From positions 1 to 6,409 of the forward strand of contig USHR01000106.1 of NCBI GenBank assembly GCA_900554495.1: 6,409 nucleotides of DNA, written 5' to 3'. The notes beneath the pieces are model-generated. The model made no database searches. It was not told the DNA's origin and saw nothing but the letters and a program-made list of their open reading frames with translations. The translations under genes were made by a program, and so were the position numbers. Of this stretch, positions 1 to 6,353 are shown piece by piece. The stretch is from an uncultured Collinsella sp. (GTDB taxonomy: Bacteria; Actinomycetota; Coriobacteriia; Coriobacteriales; Coriobacteriaceae). Each line of letters begins with the position of its first letter. Position 1 is the first letter of the stretch.

Positions 1-1
1 A

Positions 2-40
2 ACTGCGGGAACGGCCTATCCGCTCAATGTGTTCGGCTGA
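2..40 (+). CDS. possible C-terminal end of an upstream gene (partial)
   Basis: Reading from base 2, twelve codons give TAGTAYPLNVFG followed by TGA at 38-40. The codons are mostly G/C-ending, like the real genes here, and the stop lies 37 bases before the promoter of the next gene, which is a normal place for a gene to end. Nothing identifies a family, and a twelve-codon run without a stop can occur by chance. Treat this as a hint that a plus-strand gene ends at the window edge. Confidence 0.25.
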   Translation, partial: TAGTAYPLNVFG

Positions 41-76
41 GATCGGAAATCAACCTTGTTTACCCATTCTTTGCCT

Positions 77-90
77 GTTGACGCATCAAC
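77..90. promoter_or_regulatory. putative operator 1 (14-bp near-palindrome over the -35 box)
   Basis: GTTGACGCATCAAC has perfect arms GTTGA/TCAAC and a GC centre; only one base pair breaks the symmetry. It covers the -35 box of the hydrolase promoter. The same motif, changed only by C/T transitions, recurs at 122-135. A dimeric repressor is the simplest reading, but its family cannot be named from the site. Confidence 0.5.
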
Positions 91-106
91 GGCGAACGTC
101 CATAAT
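78..106 (+). promoter_or_regulatory. sigma70-type promoter of the alpha/beta hydrolase gene
   Basis: A -35 box TTGACG (78-83) and a -10 box CATAAT (101-106) are separated by 17 bases; each differs from consensus at one position. Transcription would start near 112-114, giving a leader of about 43 bases. The -35 box lies inside the first of two related palindromes and the second palindrome lies just downstream of the start, so this promoter is likely regulated. Confidence 0.7.
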
Positions 107-121
107 GCGCTTGCATTAAAT

Positions 122-135
122 GTTGATGTATTAAC
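122..135. promoter_or_regulatory. putative operator 2 (14-bp near-palindrome in the leader)
   Basis: GTTGATGTATTAAC matches operator 1 at 11 of 14 positions, and all three differences are C to T. Its centre lies 45 bp downstream of the centre of operator 1, at about +10 to +23 of the predicted transcript and seven bases before the Shine-Dalgarno. Two sites around one promoter suggest cooperative binding or looping. As RNA it could also form only a weak hairpin. Confidence 0.5.
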
Positions 136-155
136 ATCTTATAGGAGAATACCGC

Positions 156-1121
156 ATGGCTCAAAACGCACGTTCCCATCGAAAGCTCAAGATAGCCGGC
201 ATCGTTGCACTGGTGGTTGTCGTTGCGCTGCTCGGATTTGCCGGCAACTTTCTGTTTGACTTCGCGCTGAATCCCCGCGCGCCATACACCATGAAGATGA
301 TGCAGGATAGCAAGAACGACAAAGAAGGTGAGCAGCCGGATGCCGAGGATACCGAGGCGCGGGCATGGTTTAAAGAGAACCGCAAGAGCAGCAACCTCAC
401 CGCGGACGACGGGACCGAGCTTGCCGCCTGGTATTTTGCTGCGTCGGAGAGCACGCACGACTACGCCGTCTGCCTGCATGGATATACCAACGAGCCCATC
501 GGTATGGCCCGATACGCCAAACGCTTCCACGACCGTGGCATGAACGTACTCGCACCCGCCGCCCGCGCCCACGAGCGCTCCGGCGGCGACTATATCGGCA
601 TGGGCTGGCCCGAGCGCCTCGACATCGTCGCATGGATCGAGCGAATCGTTCAGGCTGACCCCGAGGCGCGCATCCTGGTCTTTGGCGAGTCGATGGGTGC
701 GGCAACCGCCATGAACGTCGCGGGGGAATCTCTGCCCGCAAACGTGAAATGCATTATCGAGGACTGCGGTTATACGAGTGTTTGGGACGAGTTTTCCCTG
801 CAGCTCAAGGACGTGTTCAGCCTGCCCAGCTTTCCCTTGCTCGATGTAGCAAACTTGGTGTGCAACGTGCGCGCGGGCTACGACTTTCATAAGGCGAGCA
901 GTGTGGAGCAACTCAAACACGCGACGGTTCCCATGCTGTTTATCCACGGCGACCAGGACACCTTTGTGCCGTACAGTATGCTCGACCAAAACTACGACGC
1001 GTGCGCCAGCAAGGTCAAGCAAAAGCTCACCATCCATGGCGCCACCCACGCCAAGAGTGCGCAAGTTGACCCCGAGCTCTACTGGAGCACAGTCAACAAC
1101 TTCCTCGACGAGTATTTTTAG
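156..1121 (+). CDS. membrane-anchored alpha/beta hydrolase
   Basis: A 321-residue serine hydrolase of the alpha/beta fold, of the type often annotated as S9-like or COG1073. A short basic N-terminus and one hydrophobic segment (about residues 12-34) should anchor it in the cytoplasmic membrane with the enzyme domain outside. The domain shows the oxyanion-region HGY (108-110), the nucleophile elbow GESMG with Ser179, the acid motif HGDQDTFVP with Asp268 as probable acid, and GATH with His298 as catalytic histidine. All three triad positions are present, so it should be active. The substrate is unknown; esterase, acyltransferase or peptidase activity are all possible. The ATG at 156 is preceded by AGGAGAA (143-149) at good spacing. 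The gene has its own promoter with two palindromic sites and appears monocistronic, ending before a strong terminator. Confidence 0.93.
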   Translation: MAQNARSHRKLKIAGIVALVVVVALLGFAGNFLFDFALNPRAPYTMKMMQDSKNDKEGEQPDAEDTEARAWFKENRKSSNLTADDGTELAAWYFAASESTHDYAVCLHGYTNEPIGMARYAKRFHDRGMNVLAPAARAHERSGGDYIGMGWPERLDIVAWIERIVQADPEARILVFGESMGAATAMNVAGESLPANVKCIIEDCGYTSVWDEFSLQLKDVFSLPSFPLLDVANLVCNVRAGYDFHKASSVEQLKHATVPMLFIHGDQDTFVPYSMLDQNYDACASKVKQKLTIHGATHAKSAQVDPELYWSTVNNFLDEYF

Positions 1122-1150
1122 GCAAAAAGCAACGTCTGGGGCTTTATCTG

Positions 1151-1159
1151 CCCCCCCCC
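1151..1159. repeat. C9 homopolymer tract
   Basis: Nine consecutive C residues lie 30 bases after the hydrolase stop. With GGGGC at 1138-1142 they can form a short hairpin (loop TTTATCT), but no T-run follows, so it is not a good terminator. The tract is a candidate for length variation by slippage or for a sequencing error. Confidence 0.8.
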
Positions 1160-1162
1160 TGT

Positions 1163-1293
1163 TTTCGGAAGTGCGGGGAAAATCGCGGGAAGCCCAACCA
1201 GACCACAGTTTTACCAACAATTTATCAGGGGTTTTGTTGCCAAAAAACGGTTTGTGGTCGGCGGTATTCGATTTTTCACCGCACTTCCGGAAA
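1163..1293. repeat. long imperfect inverted repeat (about 130 bp), possible dispersed element
   Basis: The two ends are inverted copies: the left arm reads CGGAAGTGCGG then GGAAAATCG, and the right arm reads CGATTTTTCA then CCGCACTTCCG. Inside, GACCACA (1201-1207) pairs with TGTGGTC (1253-1259), GTTTT (1208-1212) with AAAAC (1244-1248), and CAACAA (1215-1220) with TTGTTG (1234-1239), leaving an apical loop of 13 bases. The whole stretch can fold into one interrupted hairpin on either strand. No ORF in it looks coding. It could be a small non-autonomous element, a structured 3' end of the hydrolase transcript, or both. Its last three bases are shared with the terminator stem. Confidence 0.65.
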
Positions 1294-1329
1294 GCCGCCC
1301 GTGGGCGCTGTGCTCACGGGCGGCTTTTT
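1291..1329 (+). terminator. rho-independent terminator after the hydrolase gene
   Basis: AAAGCCGCCCGTG (1291-1303) pairs perfectly with CACGGGCGGCTTT (1315-1327), and three further pairs including one G-U reduce the loop to GCTGT. Five T residues (1325-1329) follow or overlap the stem end. The T-run favours the plus strand. In the minus direction only three T residues follow the stem, so stopping of the converging DUF362 transcript here would be weaker. Confidence 0.88.
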
Positions 1330-1375
1330 CTAACGTTGCGCTACAAAAGCGCTTGATATGTCCAATAGCTAGGCA

Positions 1376-2581
1376 CTACTTGACCTCGATGAGCTCGTAC
1401 TCGCTCGTGCCCAGGCCGATCTTTTCGGCGTGCGCGATGCACACGCGCCAGTCGGTGTCGGGATGCGTGATGCAGAAGGGATCCTTGGCCTGCTCGCCCT
1501 CCAGATGCTCGTGGTTGTGCTCCATCTTGGCCGCGCTATCGGTGAGCTCGGTGTTGGGCAGCGGCTCAGACGCCATGACGGCGTCGGCGCAGGCCTGGTC
1601 GATGGCGACCGGGTCGAAGCTCGCGAACATGCCGATGTCGTTGACGATAGGCGTATCGTTTTCGGGATGGCAGTCGCAGTTGGGACTGATGTCCATGGCA
1701 AGCGAGATGTGGAAGCTCGGGCGGCCGTCGACGACGGCCTTCGTATACTCGGCGATCTTGCAGTTGAGCACGTCGGCCGCGGCCTCATAACCGGGCTTGA
1801 TGCAGTCCTGGTTGCATGCCGCAATGCAGCGTCCGCAGCCCACGCAGCGATCGTGGTCGATGGCAGCCACGTGCACCGTGCGAGTAGCGCCGCTGGCAAG
1901 CTCGCGCTCGCGGGTGCCGTCGAACGAGATAGCGTTGTGCGCGCAGATCTTTTCGCAGGCATGGCAGCCAACGCAGTGCTCGGTCGCGACGTTCGGCTTG
2001 CCGGCGGCATGCTGCTCCATCTTGCCGGCACGGCTGCCGCCTCCCATGCCCAGGTTCTTCATGGCGCCGCCAAAACCGGCCTGCTCATGGCCCTTAAAGT
2101 GGGTGAGGCTGATCACGATATCGGCATCCATGAGCGCCTGACCGATCTTGGCCTCGTGCACATACTCGCCGCCCTCGACCGGGACGAGCGCCTCGTCGGT
2201 GCCCTTGAGACCGTCGGCAATGATGATCTGGCAACCCGTAGCATACGGGGTAAAGCCGTTCTGGTAGGCGGTATCGATGTGCTCGAGCGCGTTTTTGCGG
2301 CTACCGACATAGAGCGTATTGCAGTCGGTGAGGAAGGGCTTGCCGCCCAGCTCCTTCACGACGTCCGCGACGGCGCGGGCGTAGTTGGGGCGCAAAAAGC
2401 TCAGGTTGCCCAGCTCGCCAAAGTGAATCTTGATGGCGACGAACTTGTTCTCAAAGTCGATCTGCTCAATTCCGGCGTGACGGATGAGGCGCTTGAGCTT
2501 GTCGAGCTGGCTCTCGCGAGCATGCGTGCGCAGGTTGGTGAAGTACACCTTAGCGGGTGCTGCGGGTGCAGTTGCGGTCAT
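1376..2581 (-). CDS. DUF362 protein with two [4Fe-4S] cluster motifs
   Basis: A 401-residue protein of the DUF362 family (PF04015; COG2768-like 'uncharacterized Fe-S center protein'). Family signs are KIHFGELGN (51-59), LTDCNTLY (84-91) and the stretch around HFKGHEQAGFGGAMKNLG (161-178). A ferredoxin-like insert carries CxxCxxCxxxC at Cys203, 206, 209, 213 and again at Cys246, 249, 252, 256, with an extra Cys260. NCDCHPEND (301-309) follows in the second DUF362 part. There is no signal peptide or membrane segment, so it should be cytoplasmic. The clusters suggest electron transfer or redox catalysis; no reaction is established for the family as far as I know. The ATG at 2581 has GAGGGGA (2589-2595) at normal spacing. 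Its stop faces the hydrolase terminator. It is probably transcribed alone from its own promoter, though read-through from the upstream ABC operon is possible. Confidence 0.9.
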   Translation of the reverse strand: MTATAPAAPAKVYFTNLRTHARESQLDKLKRLIRHAGIEQIDFENKFVAIKIHFGELGNLSFLRPNYARAVADVVKELGGKPFLTDCNTLYVGSRKNALEHIDTAYQNGFTPYATGCQIIIADGLKGTDEALVPVEGGEYVHEAKIGQALMDADIVISLTHFKGHEQAGFGGAMKNLGMGGGSRAGKMEQHAAGKPNVATEHCVGCHACEKICAHNAISFDGTRERELASGATRTVHVAAIDHDRCVGCGRCIAACNQDCIKPGYEAAADVLNCKIAEYTKAVVDGRPSFHISLAMDISPNCDCHPENDTPIVNDIGMFASFDPVAIDQACADAVMASEPLPNTELTDSAAKMEHNHEHLEGEQAKDPFCITHPDTDWRVCIAHAEKIGLGTSEYELIEVK

Positions 2582-2623
2582 AGATCTATCCCCTCGGTCT
2601 ATATGGCGTTACAGACATAGAGG

Positions 2624-2654
2624 ATGGTACCAGTTAAAGCAGAGTTAAAGTCAA
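2624..2654 (-). promoter_or_regulatory. possible promoter of the DUF362 gene
   Basis: On the minus strand TTGACT (2649-2654) is a good -35 box. The best -10 is TACCAT (2624-2629), four of six matches, at a long spacing of 19. The start would fall about 35 bases before the ATG. The -35 box is convincing and the -10 is weak, which would fit an activated promoter. Confidence 0.4.
2632..2650. promoter_or_regulatory. direct repeat of AGTTAAAG with 11-bp period
   Basis: AGTTAAAG occurs at 2632-2639 and 2643-2650, start to start 11 bp, which is one helical turn. It lies between and partly over the proposed -35 and -10 of the DUF362 promoter. Octamer direct repeats at this period are typical of tandem binding by OmpR/PhoB-type regulators; that assignment is inference. 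Confidence 0.35.
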
Positions 2655-2665
2655 GTACGGAACCT

Positions 2666-2692
2666 AGTCATTGGGGACAGACTTAAATGACT
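2666..2692 (+). repeat. REP-like unit A
   Basis: A 27-base unit with 7-bp arms AGTCATT (2666-2672) and AATGACT (2686-2692) around the core GGGGACAGACTTA. It matches unit B at 24 of 27 positions and starts 33 bp before it. Confidence 0.75.
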
Positions 2693-2697
2693 GAAAC

Positions 2698-2726
2698 CAC
2701 TCATTGGGGACGGACTTAAATGAGTG
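2698..2726 (+). repeat. REP-like unit B
   Basis: Second direct copy, with arms extended to 8 bp: CACTCATT (2698-2705) and AATGAGTG (2719-2726). Relative to unit A the second stem pair is swapped from G-C to C-G, so both bases changed and pairing is kept. The core differs by a single A to G change. Confidence 0.75.
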
Positions 2727-2737
2727 CCTCGCCGCCT

Positions 2738-2787
2738 GGCAGCTAGGGACGTTCCTTTCCTGCCGGCAGCTGGGGACAGTCCTTGCC
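2738..2787 (+). repeat. two tandem 23-base repeats
   Basis: GGCAGCTAGGGAC (2738-2750) with its following ten bases recurs as GGCAGCTGGGGAC (2765-2777) with its following ten bases; 19 of 23 positions agree and the period is 27 bp. Each copy contains the A/GGGGAC core of the wider mosaic. Confidence 0.55.
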
Positions 2788-2828
2788 AGCACGGCCGACG
2801 AGCCGGCAAGTCAGCAAAGACTGTCCCC
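2772..2828. repeat. interrupted 16-bp inverted repeat in the mosaic
   Basis: GGGGACAGTC (2772-2781) pairs with GACTGTCCCC (2819-2828), and the adjoining CTTGCC (2782-2787) pairs with GGCAAG (2805-2810). The bases 2811-2818 bulge on one side only. The result is a stable hairpin with a 17-base apical region. Confidence 0.65.
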
Positions 2829-2836
2829 GACGACTA

Positions 2837-2861
2837 GTCGTTTAAGAGCGTCCCCAATGAC
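2837..2861 (-). repeat. REP-like unit C (inverted copy)
   Basis: Read on the minus strand this 25-base unit starts GTCATTGGGGAC and ends CTTAAACGAC; it agrees with unit A at 21 of 25 positions. One stem pair is lost (AACGAC instead of AATGAC). It overlaps a perfect 12-bp palindrome, ACGACTAGTCGT (2830-2841). Confidence 0.65.
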
Positions 2862-2871
2862 CAATAAGGGA

Positions 2872-5538
2872 CTACTCCTGCACCTTGAGGGCCTCGGCCA
2901 GGCTCACGCGCTTGATGGAGCGCATGTGCAGCAGCGCCACGACCAGGTAGGTCACAAAGCCGATTCCTGTGCACGCAGCCATGGACCAAGCGGGCACATA
3001 GATCTCGATATTGCCGTTGTAGGCGAGCAGCATCGAGCGGAAGATGGCCGTGAGCGAGCCAATAATGACCGGCAGGCTCAGCACGAGCGACGCCGCCACG
3101 CACAGCGTGATCGAGCGAATGTACAGATGCGAGATCTCGCTATCTCGATAGCCAAAGACCTTCATGTAGCTGATCGACCGGGCGCTATGGTCGATCACAG
3201 CCTTGGTCAGCAGGTACATAAACAGCAAGAAGATAAACACCGCGAGCCCGATCATCATTCCGATCATTTTGCTCATCATGCCGATGAACTGGTCGCCTAC
3301 GGCGCGCATGTCGTCGGGCGTGGTGTCGCCGGCAAAGTAACGAGCATCGAGGTCGAGCTTCTCGTCGCTCACATAGCCGTTAAAGTAGGCGGCATCGTTG
3401 TCGAACAGCTTGTTAAAGTCATCGATACTCATATAGACATTCATATCCGATTTAGAGCCCCAAACGCAGTCCTTGCCCACGAACTCAAAAGAATAATTCT
3501 CGCCCTCATACTTATCGTGGAGCGTGACCTTCTGCCCCTCGCTCCAGCCAAACTTGTCGAGCAGGCCGCCGCCAAAGACGACGCGTCCGTCGCCGACGTT
3601 GAGGTCTTTCCAATAGCGCGAATCGGATGAAATGCCGTAAACGGAAATCGTCTCCTCGCCATTTCCGTCGCCGCGATCGTATTGCAGCTGGTAGACGGCG
3701 TATTTCTCGGCCTGCGCGATTGCGCCTGCACCGTTGTCGATCGTGTTGACCGGGTGAATGTCGTCGTTGTCGGCGTCGATCTTAGAGGCCTTGTCGATCA
3801 GGTCGATAGCCTCGTCGCGGTCGCAGCCGAGGGCATCGGCAAGATCGTCAAGGCGCGCGTAGAGCGCATCCTTCTTGTCCTGGACCTTGGCAAGCGCACC
3901 CTGCGCTGCGGCCAGGCTCTCGGCAGACGGGGATGCGGTCGCGGCATCGGCCGCCGCCTGCGCCGCATCGGCCACGTCGTCAAGCTCGTCATCGGCATCC
4001 TGGGCGGCGGAAAGCAGCGCGCCGTCAACCGATTGTAAGCGCTCGAGTGCCGACCACTGCTCGCGCTCCTCGGCAGTACCCTCGAGCTCCAGCGGCGCCT
4101 TGAGCGTGTACTGGTGCTCGGCGACCAGGCTTGTCTCGAGGTTGTCGGCGTAGTGCGTCATCGTGGGCAAAATCGCCAGGCCAAAGAGCAGCAGCAGCGA
4201 GGCAAACGCAATGCCCACGAAAAGCGTGGCGAAGTTGCCCAGATTACGCAGGAAGATGCGCAGGCGGAAGCGCGAGACAAAGCCCATGCGCTCCGGCAGC
4301 TGCAGGCCGCGCTTGGTGCCCGACTTGCCGCCCGCCTCGTGACGAAGGAACTGCAACGGCGTCTTGCCCATTTTGCGAAGCAGACCCACCAGCGTGATGA
4401 GGATGAGCGCGACGGCGGGAACCACGGCGCACTTCACAAAGATCTCCCAGCTCCAGTACACCTGGAAGGGCGGCAGGCTGTACGAACCGTAATAGAGGCT
4501 GCGCATGGGCTCGGTAAAGAACACAACGCCGAGCGCAGTGCCCAAAAGCGCCGCGACCACGCCCAAGATGGCGGGAAGTGCCAGGTAGTGCAGCACGATC
4601 TCGCGACGGCGATAACCGCTGGCGAGCAGCGTGCCGATGATGGCGCTCTCCTCCTCGATGGTGGCGTCGGTAAGGACCACAAAGACGAACGCCATGATCA
4701 CGATGATGATGTCGAGCAACGTCATCCACATCATGGAGTCGCCGTCCACGTCGTCGCGCGCGTAGCCAATGCCCTGGTTGGAATCGGCGTCGATGAGGTC
4801 ATCCACGCGCGCATCGGCATCGGTCAGCGCCTCGACCATATCCTGCTCCGCATCGATGCGATCCGCAGTGGGGAGGTCGCGATCGGCAAAGGTGAAGGAG
4901 TAGGTGTAGGCGGGTGCGCCGCCGGCGTCCTCAAGCGCGGCAAAGCCGGCATCGGTGACCTCGGCAACACCGTAGGTGACGGTATTGATCGTAAAGTCGG
5001 AGTTGTTGAGGAACAGCGCTTGGCTATCGGGCTGGGTCATGATGCCGCAAATGGTGTAGGTGCGGCCCTCAAGCTCGACCTTATCGCCCACGGCGAGGTC
5101 GTTGTTGGTGGCGAAGACACGGTCGATGGCCACCTCATCGTCCGTCTTGGGCTCCTTGCCCTCACAGTAGGACGCGATATCGACCTTGGTGCGGTGCGCA
5201 TAGGTGCGCAGCGTGCGCTTGGTGCCGTCGTCGCCGGCGGTCTTTTTGATGATGGCGTCGATGGAGAAATTCTTGTAGAGCGTGACGCCGCCGACGTCGC
5301 CGGCTGCATCCTCGGCGGCCTTGAGTTGATCGTCGGTAGCCTCGAAGGAGGTGGTCACGCGGCCGTCCTCAATCGTGTACGCATCGCGCATGTCGTCGAT
5401 AAGGCAGCCGATGGAATGCGCTGCGAGCAAAAAGCCCGAGGTGAGGGCGATGCTTCCGCACATAAGAAGAAAGATGCCCAGGTACTTGCCGATATTGCGG
5501 CGCAGCTCGCGCGGGAGACGTTTTGCGAGAGGTGTCAT
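2872..5538 (-). CDS. FtsX/MacB-type ABC transporter permease with coiled-coil insert
   Basis: An 888-residue duplicated permease of the MacB/FtsX (PF02687) type, partner of the ATPase encoded just upstream. Order: TM1 about 19-43, a first extracytoplasmic domain (45-267) with a MacB-like GDKVELEGRTYTI strand pair, then an FtsX domain with TM segments near 270-292, 317-340 and 366-388 and the cytoplasmic coupling motif ASGYRRREI (306-314). TM5 (436-458) opens the second half, followed by a long external domain (459-755), TM6 (758-778), coupling motif MKVFGYRDSEI (792-802) and two further TM segments to about 872. Residues 495-590 are rich in Ala, Asp, Leu and Gln and look like a helical coiled-coil hairpin. 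The ATG at 5538 is chosen, 8 bases after the ATPase stop; a TTG at 5553 overlapping that gene would add five residues. Substrate unknown: lipid, peptide or lipoprotein export, or force transmission to an envelope enzyme, are all possible. Confidence 0.9.
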   Translation of the reverse strand: MTPLAKRLPRELRRNIGKYLGIFLLMCGSIALTSGFLLAAHSIGCLIDDMRDAYTIEDGRVTTSFEATDDQLKAAEDAAGDVGGVTLYKNFSIDAIIKKTAGDDGTKRTLRTYAHRTKVDIASYCEGKEPKTDDEVAIDRVFATNNDLAVGDKVELEGRTYTICGIMTQPDSQALFLNNSDFTINTVTYGVAEVTDAGFAALEDAGGAPAYTYSFTFADRDLPTADRIDAEQDMVEALTDADARVDDLIDADSNQGIGYARDDVDGDSMMWMTLLDIIIVIMAFVFVVLTDATIEEESAIIGTLLASGYRRREIVLHYLALPAILGVVAALLGTALGVVFFTEPMRSLYYGSYSLPPFQVYWSWEIFVKCAVVPAVALILITLVGLLRKMGKTPLQFLRHEAGGKSGTKRGLQLPERMGFVSRFRLRIFLRNLGNFATLFVGIAFASLLLLFGLAILPTMTHYADNLETSLVAEHQYTLKAPLELEGTAEEREQWSALERLQSVDGALLSAAQDADDELDDVADAAQAAADAATASPSAESLAAAQGALAKVQDKKDALYARLDDLADALGCDRDEAIDLIDKASKIDADNDDIHPVNTIDNGAGAIAQAEKYAVYQLQYDRGDGNGEETISVYGISSDSRYWKDLNVGDGRVVFGGGLLDKFGWSEGQKVTLHDKYEGENYSFEFVGKDCVWGSKSDMNVYMSIDDFNKLFDNDAAYFNGYVSDEKLDLDARYFAGDTTPDDMRAVGDQFIGMMSKMIGMMIGLAVFIFLLFMYLLTKAVIDHSARSISYMKVFGYRDSEISHLYIRSITLCVAASLVLSLPVIIGSLTAIFRSMLLAYNGNIEIYVPAWSMAACTGIGFVTYLVVALLHMRSIKRVSLAEALKVQE

Positions 5539-5546
5539 GGCGCCGC

Positions 5547-6260
<714 letters not shown>

Positions 6261-6290
6261 GGTATCCCCCGTTGTTAGCCTCGTACTACT

Positions 6291-6319
6291 TTATGAGCGT
6301 AATAGTAAACCATGGCGAA
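6291..6319 (-). promoter_or_regulatory. weak candidate promoter of the ABC operon
   Basis: On the minus strand TTCGCC (6314-6319) and CATAAA (6291-6296) are 17 bases apart. The matches are only three and four of six, so the assignment is tentative. If real, the -35 box lies inside the 24-bp dyad, and transcription would start near 6284, giving a leader of about 24 bases. Confidence 0.25.
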
Positions 6320-6324
6320 CTATT
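6301..6324. promoter_or_regulatory. 24-bp dyad, putative operator of the ABC operon
   Basis: Outer arms AATAGT (6301-6306) and ACTATT (6319-6324) and a central CCATGG (6310-6315) share the same centre, with three unpaired bases on each side between them; 18 of 24 positions are symmetric. A further TACTA (6284-6288) repeats the arm sequence closer to the gene. It lies 41 bp before the ATPase start, a usual place for a repressor or MerR-like activator site. Confidence 0.45.
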
Positions 6325-6353
6325 TTGGAGCGGGGCCTGGATTTTATTTCAGA

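Larger units (their letters stand above)
2661..2868. repeat. REP-like repeat mosaic between the ABC operon and the DUF362 gene
   Basis: This stretch has no supported gene and is made of related short units sharing the core GGGGAC: four in plus orientation (cores near 2673, 2706, 2745, 2772) and two inverted (GTCCCC at 2823-2828 and 2850-2855). It is bounded by a perfect 12-bp inverted repeat, GTCATTGGGGAC (2667-2678) and GTCCCCAATGAC (2850-2861). The organisation, with direct and inverted palindromic units in one intergenic gap, is that of a bacterial interspersed mosaic element. Such elements are mobilised by REP-associated tyrosine transposases; none is encoded here. It may also act as the 3' end of the permease transcript, as no T-rich terminator is seen. 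Confidence 0.75.

Noticed and set aside
1138..1154. GGGGC - TTTATCT - GCCCC hairpin as a terminator of the hydrolase gene
   Set aside because: It is followed by more C residues and only a short TTTT seven bases on; the hairpin at 1291-1327 is far better.
60..1220. Long open frame on the minus strand opposite the hydrolase (386 codons)
   Set aside because: It is antisense to a gene with a complete catalytic triad, has no recognisable domain, and open antisense frames are common in GC-rich coding DNA.
1338..1352. GCGCT - ACAAA - AGCGC hairpin as a terminator of the DUF362 gene
   Set aside because: The stem is only 5 bp and no T-run follows on the minus strand.
2580..2589. Perfect 10-bp palindrome ATAGATCTAT at the start codon of the DUF362 gene
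   Set aside because: Short, A/T-rich and located between Shine-Dalgarno and start; no second copy supports an operator role.
1430..2620. Long open frame on the plus strand opposite the DUF362 gene (396 codons)
   Set aside because: The minus-strand protein has clear family and cluster motifs; the plus frame is a low-complexity mirror rich in Val, Ala, Gly, Asp and His.
2661..2868. CRISPR array
   Set aside because: Units vary in orientation and spacing, are themselves palindromic, and have no regular unique spacers or cas genes nearby.
2704..3630. Plus-strand frame crossing the repeat mosaic into the permease gene (308 codons)
   Set aside because: Its first part is repeat DNA and the rest is antisense to the permease; no domain or credible start is seen.
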